From Citrobacter sp. (GTDB lineage: Bacteria; Pseudomonadota; Gammaproteobacteria; Enterobacterales; Enterobacteriaceae), in the NCBI GenBank assembly GCA_019415335.1, contig DXKH01000051.1:1-64000 (forward strand): DNA of 64,000 bases, given 5' to 3'. Under the pieces are notes generated by a model. The model saw only the letters and a list, made by a program, of their open reading frames with translations, was not told the origin of the DNA and did no database searches. Positions 16,656 to 25,241 of the stretch are shown here, piece after piece; the stretch's first letter is position 1; each line of letters starts with the position of its first letter. Both the position numbers and the translations under genes were made by a program.

Positions 16656-18008
16656 TTACTCCTTAACCCTATGACTCTTTTCTATCAAGACAGTAGATTG
16701 ATGTAATGATTCAGCAATATCGCCATCTGGTTTAATTTGCCCAAGAAGGATTTGTATTCGGGTAAAGATATTATCAAACCAATATCGACTACCAACCCCC
16801 TCTAAACAGCAGAACTCATTAGCATACGGAAGCATTAGAACTGACAACATGCTATCGATTCTTTTAGCATTTTCAGGTAAATTATTAATATATGTTTGAA
16901 CAGTTTTAGTCGATGAATGATCTAACAAATGAGCTATCATGTAGGCATCACATCCCTTTCTTGCGGCTCTGGAGCCAAGGGTATACCTAAGCCTTCTTGA
17001 GTTTAACTTTAATAATTTATTGGTTCTGTGAGAACGAATATCATTAGTGATGCATATAAATTTTAATCTTCTGGATATCTTTTCTGAATGCACATGAAGA
17101 TAATCATCATCGTATATTTCATTTTCAAGATACAAGTCATCAAATTTAAATCTTGAGTACTCTGGAAATAATGGCAATGAGTTTACTTGTCTTTCCGTAA
17201 AAATTAACGATAATCGCGATTCAAAGACTGATATATTTTCCTGTATTAACATGCAAATTATTTCATACAGCCCTCTTGGGATCTCGACAGATTTAAAATC
17301 TTGTCGGAAATTTTGACCTTGCTTGATTCGAGGTATTTTTAGATAAAACTTACCATGATGTTCTTTTATATCACAACATTTAAGCTGTGATACTTGTGAT
17401 GGCCTTCTACCCGTACATAATAAAATGTTAAGTAAAGCAAAATCAAAAAGATTTATTTTTCCGTCATTATACCCATTCATAGCCTTACTATGTAGTTCGT
17501 TTAATTCTTCATCAGTGAGAGGACCGCCTTCAGGGTCTAATGTTCTAACGGCTTTACCAACGTTTTTCTTTTTTATTTTCCATGAAAGGATAAAAACATA
17601 AGTTGGATGTTTTATACCAATAAATCCTAATTCATACCATTTAATAAAAAAATATTTAATGCTCTCTACATACGTATAGTTTTCATTATACGTTAAAGAA
17701 TAATAATTTTTTAGATCATGCTGCGTGATCTCTTCCCATTGACATCGTTTGTTTTTCCTAAAGAAATCATAAGCACTCCAGAACATTTTTTTGGCGTAAG
17801 ACGCGCTATAGTTTTGAGCGAAAGTGGCCATGACATTCCTAAAAATAAATTTAAAACCCTCTGGTATAACAGAGTCAACCTTTTCAAAATTAAAAATAAT
17901 TTGCTTGCCTATAGTCCAATTATCATTATAAATATTAAAATTATAGCTTTTATCTTTTGCATACATTACTTCATTTTGGAAACTTGCAATAAAGTGATTA
18001 TCTGCCAT
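16656..18008 (-). CDS. Tyrosine recombinase, second of a trio
   Basis: This 450-residue protein has a phage-integrase-type catalytic domain. The first Arg is in LLCTGRRPSQVSQLKC, the second in RRLRYTLGSRAARKG (where the usual His of HxxR is Arg), then LLDHSSTKTVQTYI supplies the His and the nucleophile Tyr. The N-terminal part has a SAM-like core-binding region (YAKKMFWSAYDFFRKNK). It starts inside the end of the first recombinase (11-base overlap) with AGGAGA at good spacing. The replaced box-II His is tolerated in some members, so activity is likely but not certain. Confidence 0.8.
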   Translation of the reverse strand: MADNHFIASFQNEVMYAKDKSYNFNIYNDNWTIGKQIIFNFEKVDSVIPEGFKFIFRNVMATFAQNYSASYAKKMFWSAYDFFRKNKRCQWEEITQHDLKNYYSLTYNENYTYVESIKYFFIKWYELGFIGIKHPTYVFILSWKIKKKNVGKAVRTLDPEGGPLTDEELNELHSKAMNGYNDGKINLFDFALLNILLCTGRRPSQVSQLKCCDIKEHHGKFYLKIPRIKQGQNFRQDFKSVEIPRGLYEIICMLIQENISVFESRLSLIFTERQVNSLPLFPEYSRFKFDDLYLENEIYDDDYLHVHSEKISRRLKFICITNDIRSHRTNKLLKLNSRRLRYTLGSRAARKGCDAYMIAHLLDHSSTKTVQTYINNLPENAKRIDSMLSVLMLPYANEFCCLEGVGSRYWFDNIFTRIQILLGQIKPDGDIAESLHQSTVLIEKSHRVKE

Positions 18009-19221
18009 CGTTATTCTCTCCTAAACCATAAAAAAATGCCTCGCTCATCTCTATCATTATTTTATGAGATTCACTCTCTATAAACTTCTTATTATATGTT
18101 TGAGCAGTCCCAGAGTTTTGTTCCCATCCCATTAGATATGATCTGTATTTTTCAGCATTGTGCGATTTTAAGTTTCTCTGCTTATTAATTGCCATCACTG
18201 AAAAGTTATAATTCCATGTATGCCTCAGCGTATGTCCGGTGAACTTTTTTAGTAATAAACTTGATGAACGTATTTTATCTATAATCTTATGATAGGCTGA
18301 AATTGATAAAGGATTACCTAATGTAGAACCCTTTTTATGGGTAATAAATAAATATGCATTAGAACTCACCCCTGGTGTTTGCTTCCTATAATCAAATATA
18401 TACTCTTTGAGTTTAGAAACTAAATGTGGGGAAAGAGGTAATGTTCTTTCATTAGTTTTCACTAATGGCTGTTTTTTTCTTGGATCTTTTATCTCATCTG
18501 CCCTTCTAATAATGGAAAGGATGCTTTTATCAAAATTGATATCTTTAATTTGGATGTTTAATATTTCCCCGCATCTTATGCCAAGCTCAAGAAGAATATG
18601 TATAAGTAAATAATTTCTCAATTGCACCTCATGTTTAAAGGGGTTTTTCAAACTTCCTATATCGATAATCTTCTTTAGTTCATTCTGCTGTTTCTCATCC
18701 AGAGTTTTATTTTCAATATCTGAGTAGTATGATTGTTTTATTCGTGGCTTTCTACTTTCAATTCTTTTGATGAACAAATCAGTTTTAAGAATCTGCTCAT
18801 CTGACATAAATGGTATAACCTCTGATATATACCATTTCAGATAGTTAACAATGGTCGTAATTCTAAAGTGTCGAGTTCTATCCGCAACTTCTGGCAACCT
18901 TCGTATATTTACAACTTTCAGCCTTTTGTGCCTTTTGGATATGTAATTATAAAGCGCATCTAATTCTGCATTAGATAGAAATGAAAAATCTGTAATACGA
19001 TCTCTAATATCTATTTTTGCGTAAAACAAGTATCGTTCAAAAGATAGTAAACTACCAGCCACAAGTTCAATAGTTGATATAGATGCTCCTTTATTTCTAC
19101 TTTCAAGAGTAATATACAAATTCGGATAATATAATGGAACTCCACTTATTTTTTCAATTACCTGACAATATCTCTCTCCACTATTTAAAGTAAAACATTT
19201 TAAACCATATTCAACAGACAT
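17998..19221 (-). CDS. Tyrosine recombinase, first of a trio
   Basis: This protein has 407 residues from the ATG at 19221, which has a near-perfect AAAGGAGG site five bases upstream; a longer frame to 19275 has none. The catalytic set is complete: Arg in LELGIRCGEILNIQIKD, HxxR in GHTLRHTWNYNF, Trp in LMGWEQNSGTAQTY and Tyr in that same segment. It heads the four-gene operon, and a 34-bp perfect palindrome lies about 125 bases upstream. Trios of adjacent tyrosine recombinases are known as RIT elements, and pairs plus a small protein in Tn554. Which of these it matches needs alignment. Confidence 0.82.
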   Translation of the reverse strand: MSVEYGLKCFTLNSGERYCQVIEKISGVPLYYPNLYITLESRNKGASISTIELVAGSLLSFERYLFYAKIDIRDRITDFSFLSNAELDALYNYISKRHKRLKVVNIRRLPEVADRTRHFRITTIVNYLKWYISEVIPFMSDEQILKTDLFIKRIESRKPRIKQSYYSDIENKTLDEKQQNELKKIIDIGSLKNPFKHEVQLRNYLLIHILLELGIRCGEILNIQIKDINFDKSILSIIRRADEIKDPRKKQPLVKTNERTLPLSPHLVSKLKEYIFDYRKQTPGVSSNAYLFITHKKGSTLGNPLSISAYHKIIDKIRSSSLLLKKFTGHTLRHTWNYNFSVMAINKQRNLKSHNAEKYRSYLMGWEQNSGTAQTYNKKFIESESHKIMIEMSEAFFYGLGENNDGR

Positions 19222-19345
19222 AATTCCTCCTTTATTTACAAAGTGTTGTTTTCCAACATATAATAAAACACTCAAATCATTTAATTTACAAATTTTATTG
19301 CATCTTATTGATTATATCAGGAATGACAAGCACTCAAGCCCCGGA

Positions 19346-19379
19346 GATTTTATATTCACCTTAAGGTGAATATAAAATC
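19346..19379. repeat. 34-bp perfect palindrome upstream of the recombinase trio
   Basis: GATTTTATATTCACCTT is followed directly by its exact reverse complement, with no spacer. It lies in a 418-bp non-coding gap between the divergent first recombinase and the gene at 19640. No T-run follows on either strand, so a terminator is unlikely. A dimer-binding operator or a recombination/resolution site for the trio is more likely. The rest of the gap (19222-19639) is AT-rich and holds nothing else recognised. Confidence 0.8.
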
Positions 19380-19639
19380 CTTTCTATTTACCTAATAGCA
19401 ATAACTCATTGAAATAAAATAATAAATCTTGATTTGTAAAGCAAATAGTAAACGTAATGATAATTTCCTACATTTTTAATTTACACTTCCTCAAAACATC
19501 CCTTTACTATATAAACACAATAAATATTAAGAATTCAAATTTATTTTGAATTGACAGGTAAATATTGCTTTTTAACTTGCACTGAAAAATGATAAGATTC
19601 ATCTATAATCATAAACCGAATATTAACGGATATATCATC

Positions 19640-20194
19640 ATGAATAAAAAAATGAAATTAGTCATGGAGATGGTATTATTTATTGCTGCCCTTGTTGGAA
19701 TGTGTGCTTACTTCTTTCCCAAAGCTCCAGATACGCACAAAAGTGATGACATCATTGGCACATGGAAATCAGATTATTCATATGATACTGGAGGGGTTAT
19801 AGTTAGAGTAAATGGAGAGACATCATATTTTTCTAATGGGAAATACAATGTTAATGCTGATATGTCTTTTCAACCAGATAGTGCAACCATCATAACTTTT
19901 GCTATTAATGGTGCTGGAGAGTGGAATATTCACGATAAAGAGCTAATAACAACACTTAATTCGTTAAAGTCTTCTCCCACTAAAATGGTTTATAAAGGAA
20001 AAGTGTTGGAATCCCAAGATTTTGATATGATGGAACGAATTTCCAATCAGAAAATTAAAACCATAGAAGATTTCACAGCACCTGGAGCAAGTCAGTCTTA
20101 CACTATAAAAAATGATGGCCATGACATAAAGCTATTAGAAGCCATAAATCCCTTCGGCAAAAACTTCAACGTAGAGATGTATAGAAAAAAATAG
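19640..20194 (+). CDS. Hypothetical protein with N-terminal membrane anchor
   Basis: This 184-residue protein starts MNKKMKLVMEMV, has a single hydrophobic segment VLFIAALVGMCAYFFP (residues about 11-26) and then a soluble, probably periplasmic domain. DDIIGTWKSDYSYDTGG and SNGKYNVNADMSF suggest a small lipocalin-like beta-barrel, a fold often seen in secreted island proteins; this is only an impression. The start at 19640 is chosen because it sits just before the anchor; a frame from 19589 is possible. It is divergent from the recombinase operon. Function unknown. Confidence 0.6.
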   Translation: MNKKMKLVMEMVLFIAALVGMCAYFFPKAPDTHKSDDIIGTWKSDYSYDTGGVIVRVNGETSYFSNGKYNVNADMSFQPDSATIITFAINGAGEWNIHDKELITTLNSLKSSPTKMVYKGKVLESQDFDMMERISNQKIKTIEDFTAPGASQSYTIKNDGHDIKLLEAINPFGKNFNVEMYRKK

Positions 20195-20463
20195 GAGTAT
20201 CCACAGACACGAACAGTACTCCATTGCTCGTGTTTGTCCTTCCCTCGCATCCTACTTTATCGCTACCAGAACCCCTACGTGCCCATCCCTGATGGAATGA
20301 AGCGCTACTCTACTTCTTGCCGTTCCAAACGTCAGTATGTATGCTTCTTCTCCCTACTATTAGCATCTTAAATAGTATGAAAGATAAAAGTCAAAAGGGT
20401 AAACAAGCACCAACTACATTTAGTCCTTGTGAGTCTCTACAATATTCACAATTTTTCTTTTAC

Positions 20464-21288
20464 CTATCGATAAGTGCCTCTGGAACGTCTGATTTTTACG
20501 TCCATTAATCCTACAGCATCCAGTTTTGAGCGAACATCCTCATCTGACTTTTCATAGAGCGGTCCTAGAACAACCTCTCTGATTGATGGCTCACCACAAA
20601 AGGACGAACTTATCTTATGATACGATGCCTCACCAAAATCAGTATTGCGTTTATTAATATCGTATGGATCTACGGTATCACTTATTTCAATAAACCCCCG
20701 AACCTCTCTTTCATCTTTGAAAAAATCATTTTTATAACAGGTAAACAACCTTATAAGAAGATGTCCAAACATACGAGACCGAACATTTAGGAAGGTTTCC
20801 TTTTCACTTTGTGGAAGGTTGTCAGGAATGGTGAAATTTTTTTTTATGTAATACCTTATCAGTGTTTTATATTCTTCTTCCGAATAAATAATGGAGTAGA
20901 AAATAACCTTTCCTTGAATAGGAGATTGCTTTTTTAGATACCTTTGCGCCAAATGACCATTCTGTATGTCGATTGTACTATAGCCGACCGCAGCGCCTCT
21001 TCCGTTATCCCCATAACCGCGCCACATGCTCAAACAGTCGCCATCATGTGAAAAAGAACAGATTAGCATCATGAAATAGTCGTGCATTTTCTCTCGTGAG
21101 ATATTTTCTAACACGCTGGCATAATCTGGAAATTCACTCATTATCAAATCACGGGCAATCCTAAATCCGGCCGAATATTCATCCCAATCGTTCATCTTCC
21201 GCAAATCAGTAAACCACAACTCCTGGCTTTCGATCATTTTAAAAAACGACTCAGCATTTGCATAGCGATAAGCAAGATCAGTATTCAT
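20464..21288 (-). CDS. DUF2971 domain protein, last gene of the Hachiman operon
   Basis: This 274-residue protein has the recognisable DUF2971 core: ELWFTDLRKMNDWDEYSAGF near the N-terminus and CSFSHDGDCLSMWRGYGDNG near residue 75-95, whose pattern CFS..xD.LSMWxxYGxxxxG is the family signature. The biochemical role of DUF2971 is not established; it is frequent in defence islands. It starts five bases after the HTH gene with AAAGGAA upstream, so it is co-transcribed with hamA and hamB. It could be an effector, a toxin or an accessory of the system. The assignment to a family is good; the role is open. Confidence 0.78.
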   Translation of the reverse strand: MNTDLAYRYANAESFFKMIESQELWFTDLRKMNDWDEYSAGFRIARDLIMSEFPDYASVLENISREKMHDYFMMLICSFSHDGDCLSMWRGYGDNGRGAAVGYSTIDIQNGHLAQRYLKKQSPIQGKVIFYSIIYSEEEYKTLIRYYIKKNFTIPDNLPQSEKETFLNVRSRMFGHLLIRLFTCYKNDFFKDEREVRGFIEISDTVDPYDINKRNTDFGEASYHKISSSFCGEPSIREVVLGPLYEKSDEDVRSKLDAVGLMDVKIRRSRGTYR

Positions 21289-21293
21289 TTCCT

Positions 21294-21902
21294 TTACATT
21301 CCTTTTGATTTAAGAGCTGTTTCAATATTTTGCTTTTCCAGAGCCACATTTGAGCTTTTTATTAAGTAGGTTAAAACCTCATTGAACAAATCATTCCATT
21401 CCTTCCTTTCATCCACATTAGTCCAATCCACAAAGAGAGCTTCTTCTACAGAGATCCAAGCGACCTCTGCATCAGGATCTGATAGAAGCTGTTTGAAATC
21501 ATCATCAGGAAGAGTCAATGCATGGGATATGATTTTGCTTGCAGAACCGCGACCGTTAGTGATGCACCAAAAAGGTTGAGGCTCACAAAAATCCGAAAGA
21601 GAGGTAAAAGCTAACCCCCTAACCTGGGCAGCGTGCATTGTGCTGCTTACCCTGTGGCTATCCCGCCATGAACGGAGATCTTTCAGGAGATAATTTACTC
21701 TCTGATTCCGGGCTTTGCTATCTTCTGACTGATATTGAATGTAGTGTGGGCCACCACCGTTTTGCCTGTATCTTGCTAATGACTTTACACTGATACCAAG
21801 GTAAAGCGCAGCAAGATCGACGTTAAGTGTTGTATCATCAGGCATATCACTAAACAAAGACCACACTTCAGAAAGCTCTCTTAATGTCTCAATAACGCTC
21901 AT
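21294..21902 (-). CDS. HTH-domain protein in the Hachiman operon
   Basis: This 202-residue protein contains an excisionase/MerR-like HTH_17 domain at residues about 26-58 (LNVDLAALYLGISVKSLARY, then RQNGGGPHYIQY). This binds DNA and often senses or regulates. The C-terminal part is unrecognised and acidic (LPDDDFKQLLSDPDAEVAWI). It starts 40 bases after hamB with a GGGGGA site and ends five bases before the DUF2971 gene. It may regulate the operon or pair with DUF2971 as a two-gene unit appended to hamAB. Not a standard Hachiman component. Confidence 0.68.
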   Translation of the reverse strand: MSVIETLRELSEVWSLFSDMPDDTTLNVDLAALYLGISVKSLARYRQNGGGPHYIQYQSEDSKARNQRVNYLLKDLRSWRDSHRVSSTMHAAQVRGLAFTSLSDFCEPQPFWCITNGRGSASKIISHALTLPDDDFKQLLSDPDAEVAWISVEEALFVDWTNVDERKEWNDLFNEVLTYLIKSSNVALEKQNIETALKSKGM

Positions 21903-21942
21903 TAATCATCCCCCGCTATCCAGTAAGAAGGGCTGTTAAACT

Positions 21943-24177
21943 TCAAATATATTTGTCTAAAATTCTTAATTCTATATTGCTCAACTTATTTATTATTTCG
22001 CCCCTTCTTTTTTTGTATGTTGATTGAACATCCTGATAACTTTCACAATTAAAAAATATAGTTGATATTTTTATTATTATCTCTCTTGGTATACCTGCAT
22101 CACGCAGGATAATTTCATGATTATTATTAGTACCATACTCCAGAAGAGAAACAATGTAATCCAGACTTATATTCTTTGTCCGTTTCTCTCCTGCTACAAA
22201 ATTGAATAGGCTCTCAAAAGCTTTTATATACCGGGGCCAAATGAATTCAAAGTACTTTGTTATTAGATCAAAGGTTAGCCTTATACGAGCATTTTCTTTT
22301 TCCCTTAAATATTTTAGAGTTCCAGAGTTTAGAAGAACGGGAAAAGAGGGTTGCTTATAAATATAATACTTAGTCAAATCCAATAATATTTTTTTCCCTA
22401 TATCACCATCAAAATTCCTGCCACGATTGCTTTTAGTAAATAAGCAATCATAGATAATTGACAGAATACTTTCCAGCTTTTCAATGACAGGATATTGAGT
22501 GGAATAGTGATAATTAGCAAAATTAGCATCATTTCTCAAATGCTCTATCAATGTTATCTGACCGCTGATATCGACGAACTTATTATCCTTTAAAAGATTG
22601 AGTGGGATATTTAACCCACTTAGATACTCAACAAAACTTTTATATTTATTTCGAGAATCTTCACTTATATCACTCTCGCTTAACTGAACCAATGTTTCTA
22701 TATCTGGATTACTACTATCCACAAACTCTATTTCTACATTAGTATCCTCATTAATATCCCTATCAACATGGTCGAAATAAAAAACTCTACCAAGAAAGTG
22801 TTGCATAAATCGGCCAGCCCGACCTTCTATATTTCTTCTATCGAGACTTTTTATTTGATTTCCATCTCCAATTTTTAGATCATAAAGAACGACATTTTTG
22901 GCAGTGGAGTTTACACCTTCAGTTAGCGATGTTGTGCAAAACAAATACTTAACGCCTTCTTCGTTATTTTTATTAAACTCATCTATAAGTAGATCTTGTA
23001 TATGCCTCGGCATTGCACCATGATGAAAGGCAACACCTTTCTTTAAGCACTGAACCAATGACCAACTCTTAGAGATATTATTCTCCAGATAGTCGACGAG
23101 GCTTCTGTTGTATTCTTTATCATCTAAATCTTTTATGAATTTTTCAGCTAAACTTTCCACATATTGTTTTTGATATCTATATATCAAATATTTACCATCA
23201 ATTTTATCATTTCCAGTTATTTTTTTAAGATTTTTATATTTATCACCAACGACACGAATATCAACCCCCTCGATAAGGTGTGAACCTCTCCGGGAAACAA
23301 CATCAAGTTCATAATAATCTTTTTGGACTATTTCAATATCATACCTCAGCATCTTGATATTAAACTTACTTCTGAACTTTTCACTGAATGCGCTAATGTA
23401 TGGACCAATCAAGTATAAGTCTGCACCGCTTTTTGTTAGTCTATATAATATATCAGCAAATACTTTATATCTATCATCATTTAGTTTATAGTCAGCCTTA
23501 TAAATCTCATCCATTACAAAAAAGTCAACTCTCAAATTAATATTATCTTGCATTAAAACACTCATTCTTTCTGGCGTAAGAATAAGGATATATTCTTTTT
23601 TTTCCTCTATTTTTATTTTAGATGACTTTGACACTATATATCTATCAGAGAATTCATGCTTGAAATCATTATACGCTTCAGAAAGTAATGATACTGTCGG
23701 CATAATGATAACAACCATTTTGTATTCATTGTGAGAAATGATCTCTCTAATTATTCTAGTTTTCCCAAATGAAGTTGGAGCGCTTACAATCAATCGCCTA
23801 CTCTTCTGAAACTCAATAAAAATCTCTTTTTGCGGTTTAGTTAGCGTTGTTTCAGACACCGAACTTGTATAGAAAGATTTTAAAAATATGTCTTGTGGAG
23901 AAATGTTTGGGTTATAACCGATATCACTATTCCCTAACATATCATCATATAAAAATATTCTCGATTTAATGATGCAATCGTGTAAAAGTTGTTGAACCAT
24001 AGCATCTTCTAATTGAAGGTTTGCAATATGGCATATAGCTTTAATACACGAATTATAATTCTCAGTATGATCAAGGCGACGGTAAATATCGATTAGAAAA
24101 TCTTCAACTAGATTGATTTTCTTGCCTTTTGAGCTTTTGATTTTATCTAATTCCATTTCAAAATTTTCAATACTCAT
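21943..24177 (-). CDS. hamB: HamB-like Hachiman helicase
   Basis: This 744-residue superfamily 2 helicase pairs with HamA in Hachiman anti-phage defence, where the helicase is thought to sense and unwind DNA and to control the HamA nuclease. Walker A is SAPTSFGKT (residues 132-140), motif II is MDEIYKA (DExH-like, residue 223), the C-terminal RecA domain has AFHHGAMPRHIQD and TTSLTEGVN, and motif VI is NIEGRAGRF (residue 450). The EGRAGR motif places it near Ski2-like helicases. GAGG precedes the ATG, which lies 13 bases after hamA. The protein is complete. The gene symbol depends on the HamA partner, which is clear. Confidence 0.85.
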   Translation of the reverse strand: MSIENFEMELDKIKSSKGKKINLVEDFLIDIYRRLDHTENYNSCIKAICHIANLQLEDAMVQQLLHDCIIKSRIFLYDDMLGNSDIGYNPNISPQDIFLKSFYTSSVSETTLTKPQKEIFIEFQKSRRLIVSAPTSFGKTRIIREIISHNEYKMVVIIMPTVSLLSEAYNDFKHEFSDRYIVSKSSKIKIEEKKEYILILTPERMSVLMQDNINLRVDFFVMDEIYKADYKLNDDRYKVFADILYRLTKSGADLYLIGPYISAFSEKFRSKFNIKMLRYDIEIVQKDYYELDVVSRRGSHLIEGVDIRVVGDKYKNLKKITGNDKIDGKYLIYRYQKQYVESLAEKFIKDLDDKEYNRSLVDYLENNISKSWSLVQCLKKGVAFHHGAMPRHIQDLLIDEFNKNNEEGVKYLFCTTSLTEGVNSTAKNVVLYDLKIGDGNQIKSLDRRNIEGRAGRFMQHFLGRVFYFDHVDRDINEDTNVEIEFVDSSNPDIETLVQLSESDISEDSRNKYKSFVEYLSGLNIPLNLLKDNKFVDISGQITLIEHLRNDANFANYHYSTQYPVIEKLESILSIIYDCLFTKSNRGRNFDGDIGKKILLDLTKYYIYKQPSFPVLLNSGTLKYLREKENARIRLTFDLITKYFEFIWPRYIKAFESLFNFVAGEKRTKNISLDYIVSLLEYGTNNNHEIILRDAGIPREIIIKISTIFFNCESYQDVQSTYKKRRGEIINKLSNIELRILDKYI

Positions 24178-24190
24178 AGCATCCTCGTTA

Positions 24191-25072
24191 TTAAAACTTC
24201 ATCGCCTGTTCAACTAACTCAATCTTTTCTTTCAACTTTGCAATATTTTCAAAAGGAAAAAGGAAAAACACTAATTTGATGTTGGAGTCTTTTGGCCAGC
24301 TTTTTTTATATATATCTTCAAAATGTTTAGTCAGTTCAGTTCCCAGCTCTGAGAGGAAAGGGTCTTGATTAATTATAACCTTACCTTTACCACAGCACTG
24401 AAGTATATATTTACTATCGTAAGTCAATAATACAGGGACGGCAATTTCGACTGAATCTAAACTTTTTCCACCATCAACATAGCTTTTCAATTGCAGGTAA
24501 AGATTTTTATCAAGTGTCTTATTTATCTCTATTTCACCACCTAATAATTTCAGTTCACTTGCTATTCTGCTTTTGTCGTTAAGATGCTCAGACAATGAAC
24601 TTAGTGCTGATGAAATAGCTCCGCTGATGGATTGGTGAAATTTTGCCTCGCCTAGCCAAAGAGTAATTTTACCATTATCCACAGAGAAGTGAGCGCAATC
24701 AAATCCCTTTATCTGCTCTCTCGTTGTAGAACGTAATCTTGCTTTAGTTACGAATTTCGGAACATCATAGAAAATACTCAGAATTAAAAATAGCATTAAC
24801 TCTCCATAATCTCCCTTTGCCTGTCGTCTGGCATCAGAGATTCGAGTAAAGCTGCGTTTATTGATCTCAGAGGGATCTAGCTCTTTCATTTCATCTGCTG
24901 TTAAGGAGAAGTAAGGGACAACATCTCGGATCAATCCAACCAAGTCATCTTGACGATACTTGCCATCAAAAAAATCCAGTGTAAATGTGTTATCATCAAC
25001 ACCAGATGAAGGTAGTCTAACTTCGTACTTAAAGATTTGGTTGTTGATTCTTATTTTTATTGAGTCATCCAT
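24191..25072 (-). CDS. hamA: HamA-like Hachiman effector (DUF1837 nuclease)
   Basis: This 293-residue protein has the DUF1837 pattern of HamA, a PD-(D/E)xK-type nuclease. GDYGELMLFLIL (Glu91) is followed by KGFDCAHF (Asp125) and LWLGEAKFH (Glu142, Lys144), the ExK catalytic pair. Hachiman HamA forms a complex with HamB and degrades DNA after phage damage is sensed, causing abortive infection or phantom-cell formation in studied examples. It is the first gene of a four-gene operon (hamA, hamB, HTH, DUF2971). A promoter is expected in the 169 bases upstream. It lies next to the integrase, a usual place for cargo. Confidence 0.85.
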   Translation of the reverse strand: MDDSIKIRINNQIFKYEVRLPSSGVDDNTFTLDFFDGKYRQDDLVGLIRDVVPYFSLTADEMKELDPSEINKRSFTRISDARRQAKGDYGELMLFLILSIFYDVPKFVTKARLRSTTREQIKGFDCAHFSVDNGKITLWLGEAKFHQSISGAISSALSSLSEHLNDKSRIASELKLLGGEIEINKTLDKNLYLQLKSYVDGGKSLDSVEIAVPVLLTYDSKYILQCCGKGKVIINQDPFLSELGTELTKHFEDIYKKSWPKDSNIKLVFFLFPFENIAKLKEKIELVEQAMKF

Positions 25073-25241
25073 ATAATTCTAATCCTCATAAATTAACAGC
25101 AAAATAATTATCATGCTTAAATAATGAATGTTTTTAATCACAGAAAGGAACTATAATTTCTATCCCTGCTACTTTTTATGACGTAGGTATCAAAATTTCG
25201 TTGTTAGTCCCCATAGGCTCAAACACTGCTTATGCTTTGTT

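Noticed and set aside
20317..20508. 63-codon open frame overlapping the DUF2971 gene end
   Set aside because: It runs into a well-supported minus-strand gene and has no start signals.
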